A stretch of DNA of 64,000 bases, taken from NCBI GenBank assembly GCA_963713275.1, contig CAVQLG010000025.1, forward strand, positions 1 to 64,000, given 5' to 3'. Below the pieces are notes generated by a model. That model searched no databases and was not told the origin of the DNA. It was given only the letters and a program-made list of their open reading frames with translations. Shown piece after piece: positions 1 through 8,745 of the stretch (position 1 is its first letter; each line of letters begins with the position of its first letter). This DNA comes from CAIWHR01 sp963713275 (lineage in GTDB: Bacteria > Pseudomonadota > Gammaproteobacteria > Burkholderiales > Casimicrobiaceae). The position numbers were made by a program, and so were the translations under genes.

Positions 1-3000
1 CTCCGTCGCGCGGGAAGGCGGATGGGCCTGCCCCTCTACCTCGGCGCGATGGCGGCGATCGCCGGCGGGCTCACGGTGGCGCTGCTGGTCGAAGCCCATG
101 GCGAGGGCGTCGGCGACGCCGCGCTCGCAGGCCTCGGGGTCCTGCTGCTGCTGGCCACCAGCCAGCTGGCCGTGGGCATGGTGAACTGGGTGGCCACGCT
201 GCTGGTGACCCCGCGTCCACTGCCGCGCATGGACTTCTCCGAAGGGCTGCCGCCGCGGTTTCGCACGCTGGTCGTGGTCCCGACGATGCTCAGCACGGCG
301 GAGGGCATCGCCGCCCTGCTCGAGATGCTGGAGATCCGCTACCTCGCGAATCGCGATCCCCATCTGCACTTCGGCCTCCTGACCGACTTCCCGGACGCCG
401 CAGTCGAGACGTTGCCGGGGGACGAGTCCCTGGTCGATCTGGCGCGCAAGGGAATCGAAGGTCTCAATCAGAGATACGGGAGCCCGTCGGACGGCGATGG
501 GGAGTCCGCAGGCGGCAGCACGTTCTTCTTATTCCATCGCCCGCGTCGCTGGAACGCGCAGGAGCGGGTCTGGATGGGGTACGAGCGCAAGCGGGGCAAA
601 CTGGCCGCGCTGAACTCGCTGTTGCGCGATGCCGGAAGGAAGGACTTTTCGCTCGTCGTCGGCGCCACGGCGGTGCTCTCCGGCGTGAGGTACGTGATCA
701 CGCTCGACACCGACACGGAGCTGCCGCGCGACTCGGCGTTGCAGTTCGTCGGCGCGATGGCACATCCGCTGAACCGACCGCGCTTCGGCGCGACGGGCAA
801 GCGCAAACCTGGCGAGCGGGTGACCGAGGGGTACGGGATCCTGCAGCCGCGGGTGAGCATCGGGCTCCCCGGCGCCAACCGGTCGTGGTTCGCCCGCCTG
901 AACAGCGGCGATCCGGGAATCGATCCGTACACGCGCGTTGTCTCCGACGTCTACCAGGACGCGTTCGGCGAAGGCTCCTTCATCGGCAAGGGGATCTACG
1001 ACGTTGACGCGTTCGAACGCGCCCTAGATGGACGCTTTCCCGAAAACCGGATCCTGAGCCACGACCTGCTCGAGGGTTGTTATGCGCGGTCGGGTTTGCT
1101 GAGCGACGTGCAACTCTACGAGGGATACCCCTCCACCTATCGCGCCGACATCGCCCGGCGGCACCGCTGGATCCGCGGCGACTGGCAGCTGGCCGGGTGG
1201 CTGCTGCCGCTCGTCCCCGGGCCCGGCAAGCGACGAGTGGCGAACCCGCTGTCGGCGCTTTCGCTGTGGAAGCTCGCCGACAACCTGCGGCGCAGCCTGG
1301 TGCCGGTCGCACTGACCTTGTTGCTGCTGCTGGGCTGGGCGGCGCTGGCGCATGCCTGGCTCTGGACCGTGGTGGTGATCGGGGTCCTCGCACTGCCGTC
1401 GGCAAGCGCCCTGTTGTTGGATCTCGCGCGCAAACCGGACGAGGTCCTGCTGCGACAGCACTTCGCTGCCACGCTCCGGACGGCCGGCCGGCATGCGGGG
1501 CAACTTCTCCTGGCGCTCGCGTTCCTCCCGTACGAGGCGACGGTGAACCTCGACGCGATCGCGCGCACCGGGTGGCGCCTGTTCGTGTCGCGCCGGCGGC
1601 TGCTGGAATGGAATCCGTCGGCAGGTGACGAGGCGCGTCGCCAAGGGGGCGATGGCGCGACCGGACGCTGCGCGCTCGCAGCCTCCGCCCGGGCAATGTG
1701 GATCGCCCCGTTCATCGCGGCGACGACCGCGATCTTGCTGGCGCTCTTGGCCCCCACCGCGGGCGTGATCGCGGCGCCGATGCTCCTGCTGTGGTTCCTC
1801 GCACCCGGAATCGCCTGGTGGATCAGTCGACCGCTCGCTCGCCGCGCGGTGCAGCTGTCCAGCGAGGAGACGCGATTCCTGCGCACGCTCGCGCGCAAGA
1901 CCTGGGCGTTCTTCGAGGCGTACGTCGGCCCGGACGACCAGTGGCTGCCACCGGACAACCTGCAGGAGCACCCGGTCGCGCGCCTCGCGCACCGCACATC
2001 GCCGACGAACATGGGGTTGTCGCTGCTCGCGAACCTCGCCGCCTACGACTTCGGCTACCTGCCGGGCGGCGTCCTGGTGGCACGAACAGCGAACGCGTTG
2101 ACGACGATGGCGAGCATGGAGCGGCACGAGGGCCACTTCTACAACTGGTACGACACCCAAACACTGAAGCCGCTGTCGCCGCTCTACGTGTCGTCGGTGG
2201 ACAGCGGGAACCTTGCCGGGCACCTGATGACGTTGCGACCCGGACTGCTCGCGCTGGCCGACCAGAGAATCCTGGACCCGCGGTGGATCGAGGGTCTGAG
2301 CGACACGTTGCGGGTACTCGCGGACGCCGTCGGCGGTTCCGCATTACCGGCGCTCGTGCGCCTGGAGCGGGAACTGGAGTCGGCCTTCGATTCCCGACCC
2401 GCCACCATCAGCGCCGCTCGCCAGTGGCTCGACCGGGTGGGGGCTGAGGTCGACGCGGTTGCCGCCGAAGTCGCCGGCAGCGCCGACGGCGGGGCCCGTG
2501 CCGAAGCTGCGGAGCCGGGCGAACTGCGCTTCTGGACCGAGGCGCTCGTCCGGCAGTGCCGGGGCATTCGGCAGGAACTGGACCACCTCGCTCCCTGGAG
2601 CCTGCTGCCGCAAGCGCCGGACGGGGCAGGCGATCTCGAGGCACTGCGCGCCATCCCGACCCTGCGCGAAGTCGCGGCGCTCGGCGCGCATTGGCAGTCG
2701 TCCGCGGCCAGGCTGCGCGACGGCGCAACGACCCCGGCGCAGCGCGCGCTGCAGGACGAGTGGGACGCCGCGATTGCGCAAGCGAGCCGGCGTGCGGCCG
2801 GCCGGATCGCCGAGATCGAACGCCTGGCGGGGCAATGCGACGAGCTGGCGCGCATGGAGTACGGATTTCTCTACGACCGGACGCGCCATCTGCTGGCGAT
2901 CGGCTACAACGTCGGCGAGGACCGGGTCGACCCGAGTTACTACGACCTGCTCGCCTCCGAGGCCCGCTTCACGAGCTTCGTGGCGATTGCACAGGGCCGG

Positions 3001-6000
3001 CTGCCGCAGGAGCACTGGTTCGCGCTCGGACGGCTGCTGACGTCCGCAGGCGGCCGTTCGGTGCTGCTTTCCTGGAGCGGGTCGATGTTCGAATACCTGA
3101 TGCCGCTCCTGGTCATGCCCACCTACGAGGGCACGTTGCTCGACCAGACCTGTCGCCGGAGCGTGGAGCGGCAGATCGCCTACGCCAAACTCCGCGGCGT
3201 GCCTTGGGGCATCTCCGAATCCGGCTACAACTCGGTCGATGCGAACCTCAATTACCAGTACCGCGCCTTCGGCGTGCCGGGACTGGGGTTGAAGCGCGGA
3301 CTCGCCGAGGACCTCGTGGTTGCCCCGTACGCGTCGGCGCTCGCGCTGATGGTGGCGCCCGAAGCGTCCTGCGCCAACCTGCAGCGGCTTTCCGCCGAAG
3401 GACTCGGCGGCCGGTTCGGCCTCTACGAGGCGCTCGACTGCACGCCTGCGCGCCTCCCGCGCGGACAGACCAGCGCCGTCGTTCGCTCGTTCATGGCGCA
3501 TCACCAGGGCATGATCCTGCTCTCGGTCGCGCACGTGCTCCTCGACCGCCCGATGCAGCGGCGTTTCGCGTCGGATCCGGTTTGCAAGGCAACCCTGCTG
3601 CTGCTGCAGGAGCGCGTCCCGAGCGCCGAGGCGCTGTTCTCGCAGCCCTCCGAGCTCTCGGCCGTACGCGGAGTCGCCGGCGGGCCGGAGGCGCCAGTGC
3701 GCGTGTTCGACAGTCCCAACACGCCGGCGCCCGAGGTGCAGCTGTTGTCGAACGGCAGGTTGCACGTCGTGGTCACGAACGCGGGTGGCGGCAGCACCCG
3801 CTGGAAGGACCTCGCGGTGACCCGGTGGCGCGAAGACAGCACCTGCGACAACTGGGGAACGTTCTGCTATCTCCGCGACGTGGCGAGCGGCGACTTCTGG
3901 TCTACTGCGCACCAGCCGACGCTGCGGCGCTCGGCGCACTACCAGGCCATATTCACGGAGGCGCGCGCGGAGTTTCGCCGCCGCGATCACGACTTCGAAA
4001 CCCACACCGAGATCGTCGTCTCGCCGGAGGACGACATCGAGCTGCGCCGGGTTCGGATCGCCAACCGCTCGCGGACGCGCCGGGTGATCGAGGTCACGAG
4101 CTACGCGGAGATCGTCCTCGCACCGGCGGCCGCCGATGCGCTGCATCCGGCGTTCTCCAATCTCTTCGTGCAGACGGAGATCATCCCGCAGCGACAGGCG
4201 ATCCTGTGCACGCGGCGGCCGCGTTCGCGGGACGAGCAGGCGCCGTGGATGCTGCACCTCGTCGTCGTGCGCGGGTCCGAAGCGCAGGACGTGTCCTACG
4301 AAACCGATCGGGCGGCGTTCATCGGCCGCGGACGCACGGTCGCCGCGCCGCGGGCGATGACCGACGATGCGCGATTGTCCGGCAGCCAGGGTCCGGTGCT
4401 CGATCCGATCGTCGCGATCCGGCATCGGATCACGCTCGAATCGCACCAGACGGCGACGATCGACATCGTCTCCGGCATGGCCGAGACGCGCGATGCCGCC
4501 TTGCGCCTGGTCGGAAAGTACCAGGATCGGCACCTCGCCGACCGGGTGTTCGACCTCGCGTGGACGCACAGCTGGGTGACGCTGCGCCAGATCAACGCGA
4601 CCGAGTCCGATGCCCAGCTCTACGCGCGGCTCGCGAGCTCGATCCTCTACGCCAATGCCTCGATGCGCGCCGAGGCGCACGTCCTGCTGCAGAACCGGCG
4701 CGGGCAGTCCGGCCTGTGGAGCTATGCGATCTCCGGCGATCTGCCCATCGTCCTGCTGCAGATCGAGGAAACAGCGAACATCGATCTCGTGCGGCAGCTG
4801 GTCCAGGCGCACGCCTACTGGCGCTTGAAGGGCCTGGCCGTGGACCTCGTAATCTGGAACGAGGACCGGGGCGGCTACCGCCAGCTCCTCCAGGATCAGA
4901 TCATGGGATTGATCGCGGCCGGCATCGAAGCGCACGTGATCGACCGGCCGGGCGGGATCTTCGTGCGGCGCGGCGAGCACATCGCGGACGAGGACCGCGA
5001 CCTTCTCCAATCGGTCGCCCGGGCGATCGTCAGCGACCGCAGGGGAAGCCTGGCCGAGCAGGTCGGCCGCCGGCGGCCCGTGCCGGCGAGGATTCCGCGT
5101 TTCAAGCGGGTCCACGAACATCGCGAGGAAGCCGTTCCGCCCGGCGGACCGGAGCGGGAGCTGATCCTCGCCAACGGGGTGGGCGGATTCACCGTCGACG
5201 GCAGCGAGTACGTGGTCACGCTCCAACCGGGTGAGGTGACGCCCGCGCCATGGGCCAATGTGCTCGCGAACCCGCACTTCGGCACGGTGATATCGGAGGC
5301 GGGGAGCGCGTATTCGTGGAGCGAGAACGCGCACGAGTTCCGGCTCACGCCATGGCACAACGATCCCCTGGGCGACGGCAGCGGCGAGGCGATGTTCCTG
5401 CGCGACGAGGAGTCCGGACACTACTGGTCCCCGACTAGGCTCCCGCGGCCGGGATCCGGCGCCTACGTCACCCGGCACGGTTTCGGCTACAGCATCTTCG
5501 AGCACCAGGAAGGCGGCATCCGCTCCGAGCTGTGCGTGTACGTGGCAGCCGACGCATCGGTCAAGTTCTCGGCACTGAAGGTCAAGAACCTCTCGGGGCG
5601 CGCGCGCGGGCTCTCGGCCACCGGCTACGTCGAATGGGTGCTGGGCGATCTGCGGCCGAAGACGACGATGCACGTGGTCACGGAAGTCGATGCGCGGAGC
5701 AGCGCTCTCCTGGCGCGCAACGCCTACAACACGGAGTTCCCGGACCGCGTCGGCTTCTTCGATGTGGACGACCCGTCGCGCAGCGCGAGCGGCGACCGCA
5801 CCGAGTTCCTGGGGCGCAATGGCTCGCTTGGCAACCCGGCGGCGATGACGCGCTCGCGTCTTTCCGGCAGGGTGGGGGCAGGTCTCGACCCCTGCGCGGC
5901 GCTGCAGGTGCACTTCGACCTCGCCGATGGGCAGGAACGCGAAATCGTCTTCCGGCTCGGCGTCGGGCGCGATGCCGCCGACGCCGGCCGCCTCGTCGCC

Positions 6001-7581
6001 CGCTATCGTGGGGCGGCCGCCTCGCATGCGGCGCTGGACGCGGTGCGGGCGCAGTGGAAACGGACGCTCGGTGCCGTGCAGGTGATCACGCCGGACGCCG
6101 CGGTCGACGTGCTGGCCAACGGGTGGCTCATGTACCAGACGGTGGCCTGCCGCCTGTGGGCGCGCAGCGGCTCGTACCAGTCGGGCGGCGCCTTCGGGTT
6201 CCGCGACCAGCTGCAGGACGCGATGGCGCTGGTGCACACGGAACCGGCGCTCCTGCGCGAGCACCTGCTGCGCAGTGCCGCTCGGCAGTTCGTCGAGGGC
6301 GATGTCCAGCACTGGTGGCATCCGCCGTCCGGCCGCGGCGTGCGCACGCGTTGCTCGGACGATTACCTCTGGCTGCCGCTTGCCACCGCGCGCTACGTTC
6401 ACGCGTCGGGGGACGCCGAAGTGCTCGACGCCGTGATCCCCTTCCTGGAGGGGCGTCCGGTAAACCCCGGGGACGACTCGTACTACGACCTGCCGGGCCG
6501 CTCCGGTGAAGCGGCCGATCTCTACCAGCATTGCGTGCGTGCGATCGAGCACGGCTTTCGGTTCGGGGTGCACGGCCTGCCGTTGATGGGCTCGGGCGAC
6601 TGGAACGACGGCATGAACCGGGTGGGGATCAAGGGCGCGGGCGAAAGCGTGTGGCTCGGGTTCTTCCTTTGCACGGTGCTGCGGGATTTCGCCGAAGTTG
6701 CGCGCTTGCGCGGCGACCCGGTGTTCGCCGAGCGCTGCCTCGCGCAGGAAGGCGCGCTGCGCCTCAACCTGGAGCAGCACGGCTGGGACGGCGAGTGGTA
6801 TCGCCGGGCGTACTTCGACGACGGCTCGCCGCTGGGCTCGGCGAGCAATGTCGAATGCCGGATCGACTCGGTCGCCCAGAGCTGGTCGGTGCTCTCCGGC
6901 GCCGGCGACGCGAAGCGCGCGCGAACGGCCATGAACGCCGTCGATCGACACCTCGTGCGCCGGGACCACGCACTCATCCAGCTGCTCGATCCGCCCTTCG
7001 ATGGATCGGATCTCGATCCTGGATACATCCGGGGCTACCTGCCCGGTGTGCGGGAGAACGGGGGCCAGTACACGCACGGAGCGATCTGGGCGGCCATGGC
7101 CTTTGCGGCGCTCGGCGATCGCGACCGAGCCTGGGAACTGACGTCGATGATCAACCCGGTGAACCACGCCCGTTCGCCCGCCGGGGTCGAGACCTACAAG
7201 GTGGAGCCCTATGTGATGGCCGCGGACGTCTACGCGGTGGCACCGCATACCGGCCGTGGCGGTTGGAGTTGGTACACGGGCTCGGCGGGGTGGATGTACC
7301 GGCTCATCGTCGAATCCCTGCTCGGCGTGACGCGGGACGGGAATCGGCTGCGCTTCACGCCGTGCCTGCCGGCGGATTGGCCGGGCTTTGCGATGCGCTA
7401 TCGATACGGTGCGACGACCTACGAAATCGACCTTCGGCGAAAGCCCGAGGATGGGAGCGCAGCGACCCGTGCGACCTCGGTGACGGTGGATGGCAGGGCG
7501 CAGCCCGACGGCACCGCGCTGCTCGTCGACGATGGTGCCGGGCACCGGGTCCTGGTCGAGTTCCACGCGGCTGCCAATTAG
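1..7581 (+). CDS. ndvB: Cyclic beta-1,2-glucan synthase (NdvB/ChvB type), 5' end outside window
   Basis: The protein polymerises UDP-glucose into cyclic beta-1,2-glucan at the inner membrane. The frame is open to base 1; the first ATG is at 22, giving 2519 residues, shorter than typical family members, so the true start is probably upstream. In order from that ATG there are two membrane segments (about 1-60), a GT84-type glycosyltransferase with TLDTDTELPRDS near residue 228 and RRHRWIRGDWQL near 380, and further membrane helices (about 425-605). Next comes a glucoamylase-like (alpha/alpha)6 domain (RTSPTNMGLSLL near 660, SFMAHHQGM near 1155). Then follow carbohydrate-binding sandwiches and a GH94 phosphorylase-like domain with GSGDWNDGMNRVG near 2190, which contains the expected catalytic Asp. 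This order is the family signature. Cyclic glucans act in osmoadaptation and host interaction in relatives. No partner gene is visible. Confidence 0.93.
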   Translation, partial: LRRAGRRMGLPLYLGAMAAIAGGLTVALLVEAHGEGVGDAALAGLGVLLLLATSQLAVGMVNWVATLLVTPRPLPRMDFSEGLPPRFRTLVVVPTMLSTAEGIAALLEMLEIRYLANRDPHLHFGLLTDFPDAAVETLPGDESLVDLARKGIEGLNQRYGSPSDGDGESAGGSTFFLFHRPRRWNAQERVWMGYERKRGKLAALNSLLRDAGRKDFSLVVGATAVLSGVRYVITLDTDTELPRDSALQFVGAMAHPLNRPRFGATGKRKPGERVTEGYGILQPRVSIGLPGANRSWFARLNSGDPGIDPYTRVVSDVYQDAFGEGSFIGKGIYDVDAFERALDGRFPENRILSHDLLEGCYARSGLLSDVQLYEGYPSTYRADIARRHRWIRGDWQLAGWLLPLVPGPGKRRVANPLSALSLWKLADNLRRSLVPVALTLLLLLGWAALAHAWLWTVVVIGVLALPSASALLLDLARKPDEVLLRQHFAATLRTAGRHAGQLLLALAFLPYEATVNLDAIARTGWRLFVSRRRLLEWNPSAGDEARRQGGDGATGRCALAASARAMWIAPFIAATTAILLALLAPTAGVIAAPMLLLWFLAPGIAWWISRPLARRAVQLSSEETRFLRTLARKTWAFFEAYVGPDDQWLPPDNLQEHPVARLAHRTSPTNMGLSLLANLAAYDFGYLPGGVLVARTANALTTMASMERHEGHFYNWYDTQTLKPLSPLYVSSVDSGNLAGHLMTLRPGLLALADQRILDPRWIEGLSDTLRVLADAVGGSALPALVRLERELESAFDSRPATISAARQWLDRVGAEVDAVAAEVAGSADGGARAEAAEPGELRFWTEALVRQCRGIRQELDHLAPWSLLPQAPDGAGDLEALRAIPTLREVAALGAHWQSSAARLRDGATTPAQRALQDEWDAAIAQASRRAAGRIAEIERLAGQCDELARMEYGFLYDRTRHLLAIGYNVGEDRVDPSYYDLLASEARFTSFVAIAQGRLPQEHWFALGRLLTSAGGRSVLLSWSGSMFEYLMPLLVMPTYEGTLLDQTCRRSVERQIAYAKLRGVPWGISESGYNSVDANLNYQYRAFGVPGLGLKRGLAEDLVVAPYASALALMVAPEASCANLQRLSAEGLGGRFGLYEALDCTPARLPRGQTSAVVRSFMAHHQGMILLSVAHVLLDRPMQRRFASDPVCKATLLLLQERVPSAEALFSQPSELSAVRGVAGGPEAPVRVFDSPNTPAPEVQLLSNGRLHVVVTNAGGGSTRWKDLAVTRWREDSTCDNWGTFCYLRDVASGDFWSTAHQPTLRRSAHYQAIFTEARAEFRRRDHDFETHTEIVVSPEDDIELRRVRIANRSRTRRVIEVTSYAEIVLAPAAADALHPAFSNLFVQTEIIPQRQAILCTRRPRSRDEQAPWMLHLVVVRGSEAQDVSYETDRAAFIGRGRTVAAPRAMTDDARLSGSQGPVLDPIVAIRHRITLESHQTATIDIVSGMAETRDAALRLVGKYQDRHLADRVFDLAWTHSWVTLRQINATESDAQLYARLASSILYANASMRAEAHVLLQNRRGQSGLWSYAISGDLPIVLLQIEETANIDLVRQLVQAHAYWRLKGLAVDLVIWNEDRGGYRQLLQDQIMGLIAAGIEAHVIDRPGGIFVRRGEHIADEDRDLLQSVARAIVSDRRGSLAEQVGRRRPVPARIPRFKRVHEHREEAVPPGGPERELILANGVGGFTVDGSEYVVTLQPGEVTPAPWANVLANPHFGTVISEAGSAYSWSENAHEFRLTPWHNDPLGDGSGEAMFLRDEESGHYWSPTRLPRPGSGAYVTRHGFGYSIFEHQEGGIRSELCVYVAADASVKFSALKVKNLSGRARGLSATGYVEWVLGDLRPKTTMHVVTEVDARSSALLARNAYNTEFPDRVGFFDVDDPSRSASGDRTEFLGRNGSLGNPAAMTRSRLSGRVGAGLDPCAALQVHFDLADGQEREIVFRLGVGRDAADAGRLVARYRGAAASHAALDAVRAQWKRTLGAVQVITPDAAVDVLANGWLMYQTVACRLWARSGSYQSGGAFGFRDQLQDAMALVHTEPALLREHLLRSAARQFVEGDVQHWWHPPSGRGVRTRCSDDYLWLPLATARYVHASGDAEVLDAVIPFLEGRPVNPGDDSYYDLPGRSGEAADLYQHCVRAIEHGFRFGVHGLPLMGSGDWNDGMNRVGIKGAGESVWLGFFLCTVLRDFAEVARLRGDPVFAERCLAQEGALRLNLEQHGWDGEWYRRAYFDDGSPLGSASNVECRIDSVAQSWSVLSGAGDAKRARTAMNAVDRHLVRRDHALIQLLDPPFDGSDLDPGYIRGYLPGVRENGGQYTHGAIWAAMAFAALGDRDRAWELTSMINPVNHARSPAGVETYKVEPYVMAADVYAVAPHTGRGGWSWYTGSAGWMYRLIVESLLGVTRDGNRLRFTPCLPADWPGFAMRYRYGATTYEIDLRRKPEDGSAATRATSVTVDGRAQPDGTALLVDDGAGHRVLVEFHAAAN

Positions 7582-7674
7582 GGGTGGAGCTCGCACCCAT
7601 GCGCGGCGAGTCCTGGCGCTGACCGATTCGGTAGCGTCGCCTGCAGAGGGTGCTGCGGGGAGCGTCCGTTTGCG

Positions 7675-7857
7675 TCATCGTGGCGCGGCAGCCGTGTTGC
7701 GGACGATCGACGCAACGTTGCCGAGTGCCGTTGAGCTGGCCGGCATCGCCAGCTTGGCTTCGCGTCGCTGGTCGCGTCGGACGCGGGCAAAGGTCCTCTT
7801 GAGGTTGGTGTCGAAGCTCGCGAAATACCGAAAGGAGGGATCGAGAATCGATTTCAT
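7675..7857 (-). CDS. Small basic hypothetical protein (60 aa)
   Basis: This short reading frame begins with MKSILDPSFRY and continues into a basic stretch with TFARVRRDQRR. From memory, this N-terminal pattern recurs in short hypothetical proteins of betaproteobacteria; that is recollection, not a search result. The ATG at 7857 is chosen because the recognisable pattern starts there, although the frame is open further upstream. The ribosome site is weak. It lies convergent to the glucan synthase gene. No function can be assigned. Confidence 0.45.
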   Translation of the reverse strand: MKSILDPSFRYFASFDTNLKRTFARVRRDQRREAKLAMPASSTALGNVASIVRNTAAAPR

Positions 7858-8745
7858 AGGGCCTCGCTCGCTGGCGCCGACTTGCATCGACGAAACGCCG
7901 ACGCGCATGCGCAGGCAACTCTCGACCATGCGCGCGGGGAACTCCGCTCAGTACACCACTGCCGCCGGATGCCGTCGGTGCGACAGCGCGCATATCGAGC
8001 GAGCGCGGTGAGGGGAGGGCGGTGGACACCGTGCGATGTCCCCGAGGCGACCTGACGGGCAGCCCCGCCCGGTCTTTCGGCAACTCCGTACCGCTGGAGG
8101 GGGCCAAGGGCGCCCGCAGCCACGCGAGAACGCGCGTTGCTCTCTACAACCCGTCGAGTGCCGTCCCGGGGGGTCGACTGTGCGCTACCGCACGGACGAT
8201 GCCACCCGCATCTGCTCGAATGATAAATTCGGGGAGGAGTAGGGACCCAAAGAGCCGAACGTCCAGAACCATTCCGCAAGACACGCCTCGATGGCAGTCT
8301 GTTTCGGATGTTGCTGGCTGGGGCGAGCGTTGAGCGCCGGAATGCCATACGCGGAGTGGGGGCTTTCACAGTCTAGGCTGCAGTTGAATTGCATTGGCGA
8401 TGCCGCAGTGGCTGCCAAGCGCGAGGCGATGTTCAGCGACGTCAACGAGGCCGCCGAAGGCAATATCGGCAGGCCGGTGCTCTGCAAGATCGGATTCCGC
8501 TTGCGCCGCAGATGTGACACTCCTCTTGGCGAGCTTTGGCAACGTCGCAGCGAAATCGCTCTCCGGAGCATCGCGCTTCGGGTGCTGGCCGTCCTGGGCG
8601 GGTGTTTCGCGCTTTCGATAAGACCTCGGTGCGCCATCGAAGCCGAGAGCCTGATAGCACGCCGCCAGCCTCGTTCGGAACGTAATCGATCCCTGGCCAG
8701 CGGCACTGGAGCGTGACCCGATTGCCGGGTTTCAAGGAAAAGACG
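7858..8745. other. Non-coding or degraded stretch, about 890 bp
   Basis: Several overlapping short frames exist on both strands here, but none has a recognisable domain, a good ribosome site or consistent GC-rich third positions. The right half (about 8200-8700) is visibly less GC-rich than the flanking glucan synthase gene. It may hold the promoter of the acyltransferase gene that starts at 8746, but I cannot place one with confidence. Confidence 0.5.

Noticed and set aside
2344..7596. A 1750-codon open frame antisense to the glucan synthase
   Set aside because: Long antisense frames are expected opposite a GC-rich gene with strong third-position bias. The translation is Arg/Pro/Ala-rich with no domain.
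8291..8716. A 141-codon frame before the acyltransferase gene
   Set aside because: No homology, no ribosome site and mixed composition; overlapping frames on the other strand are equally long.
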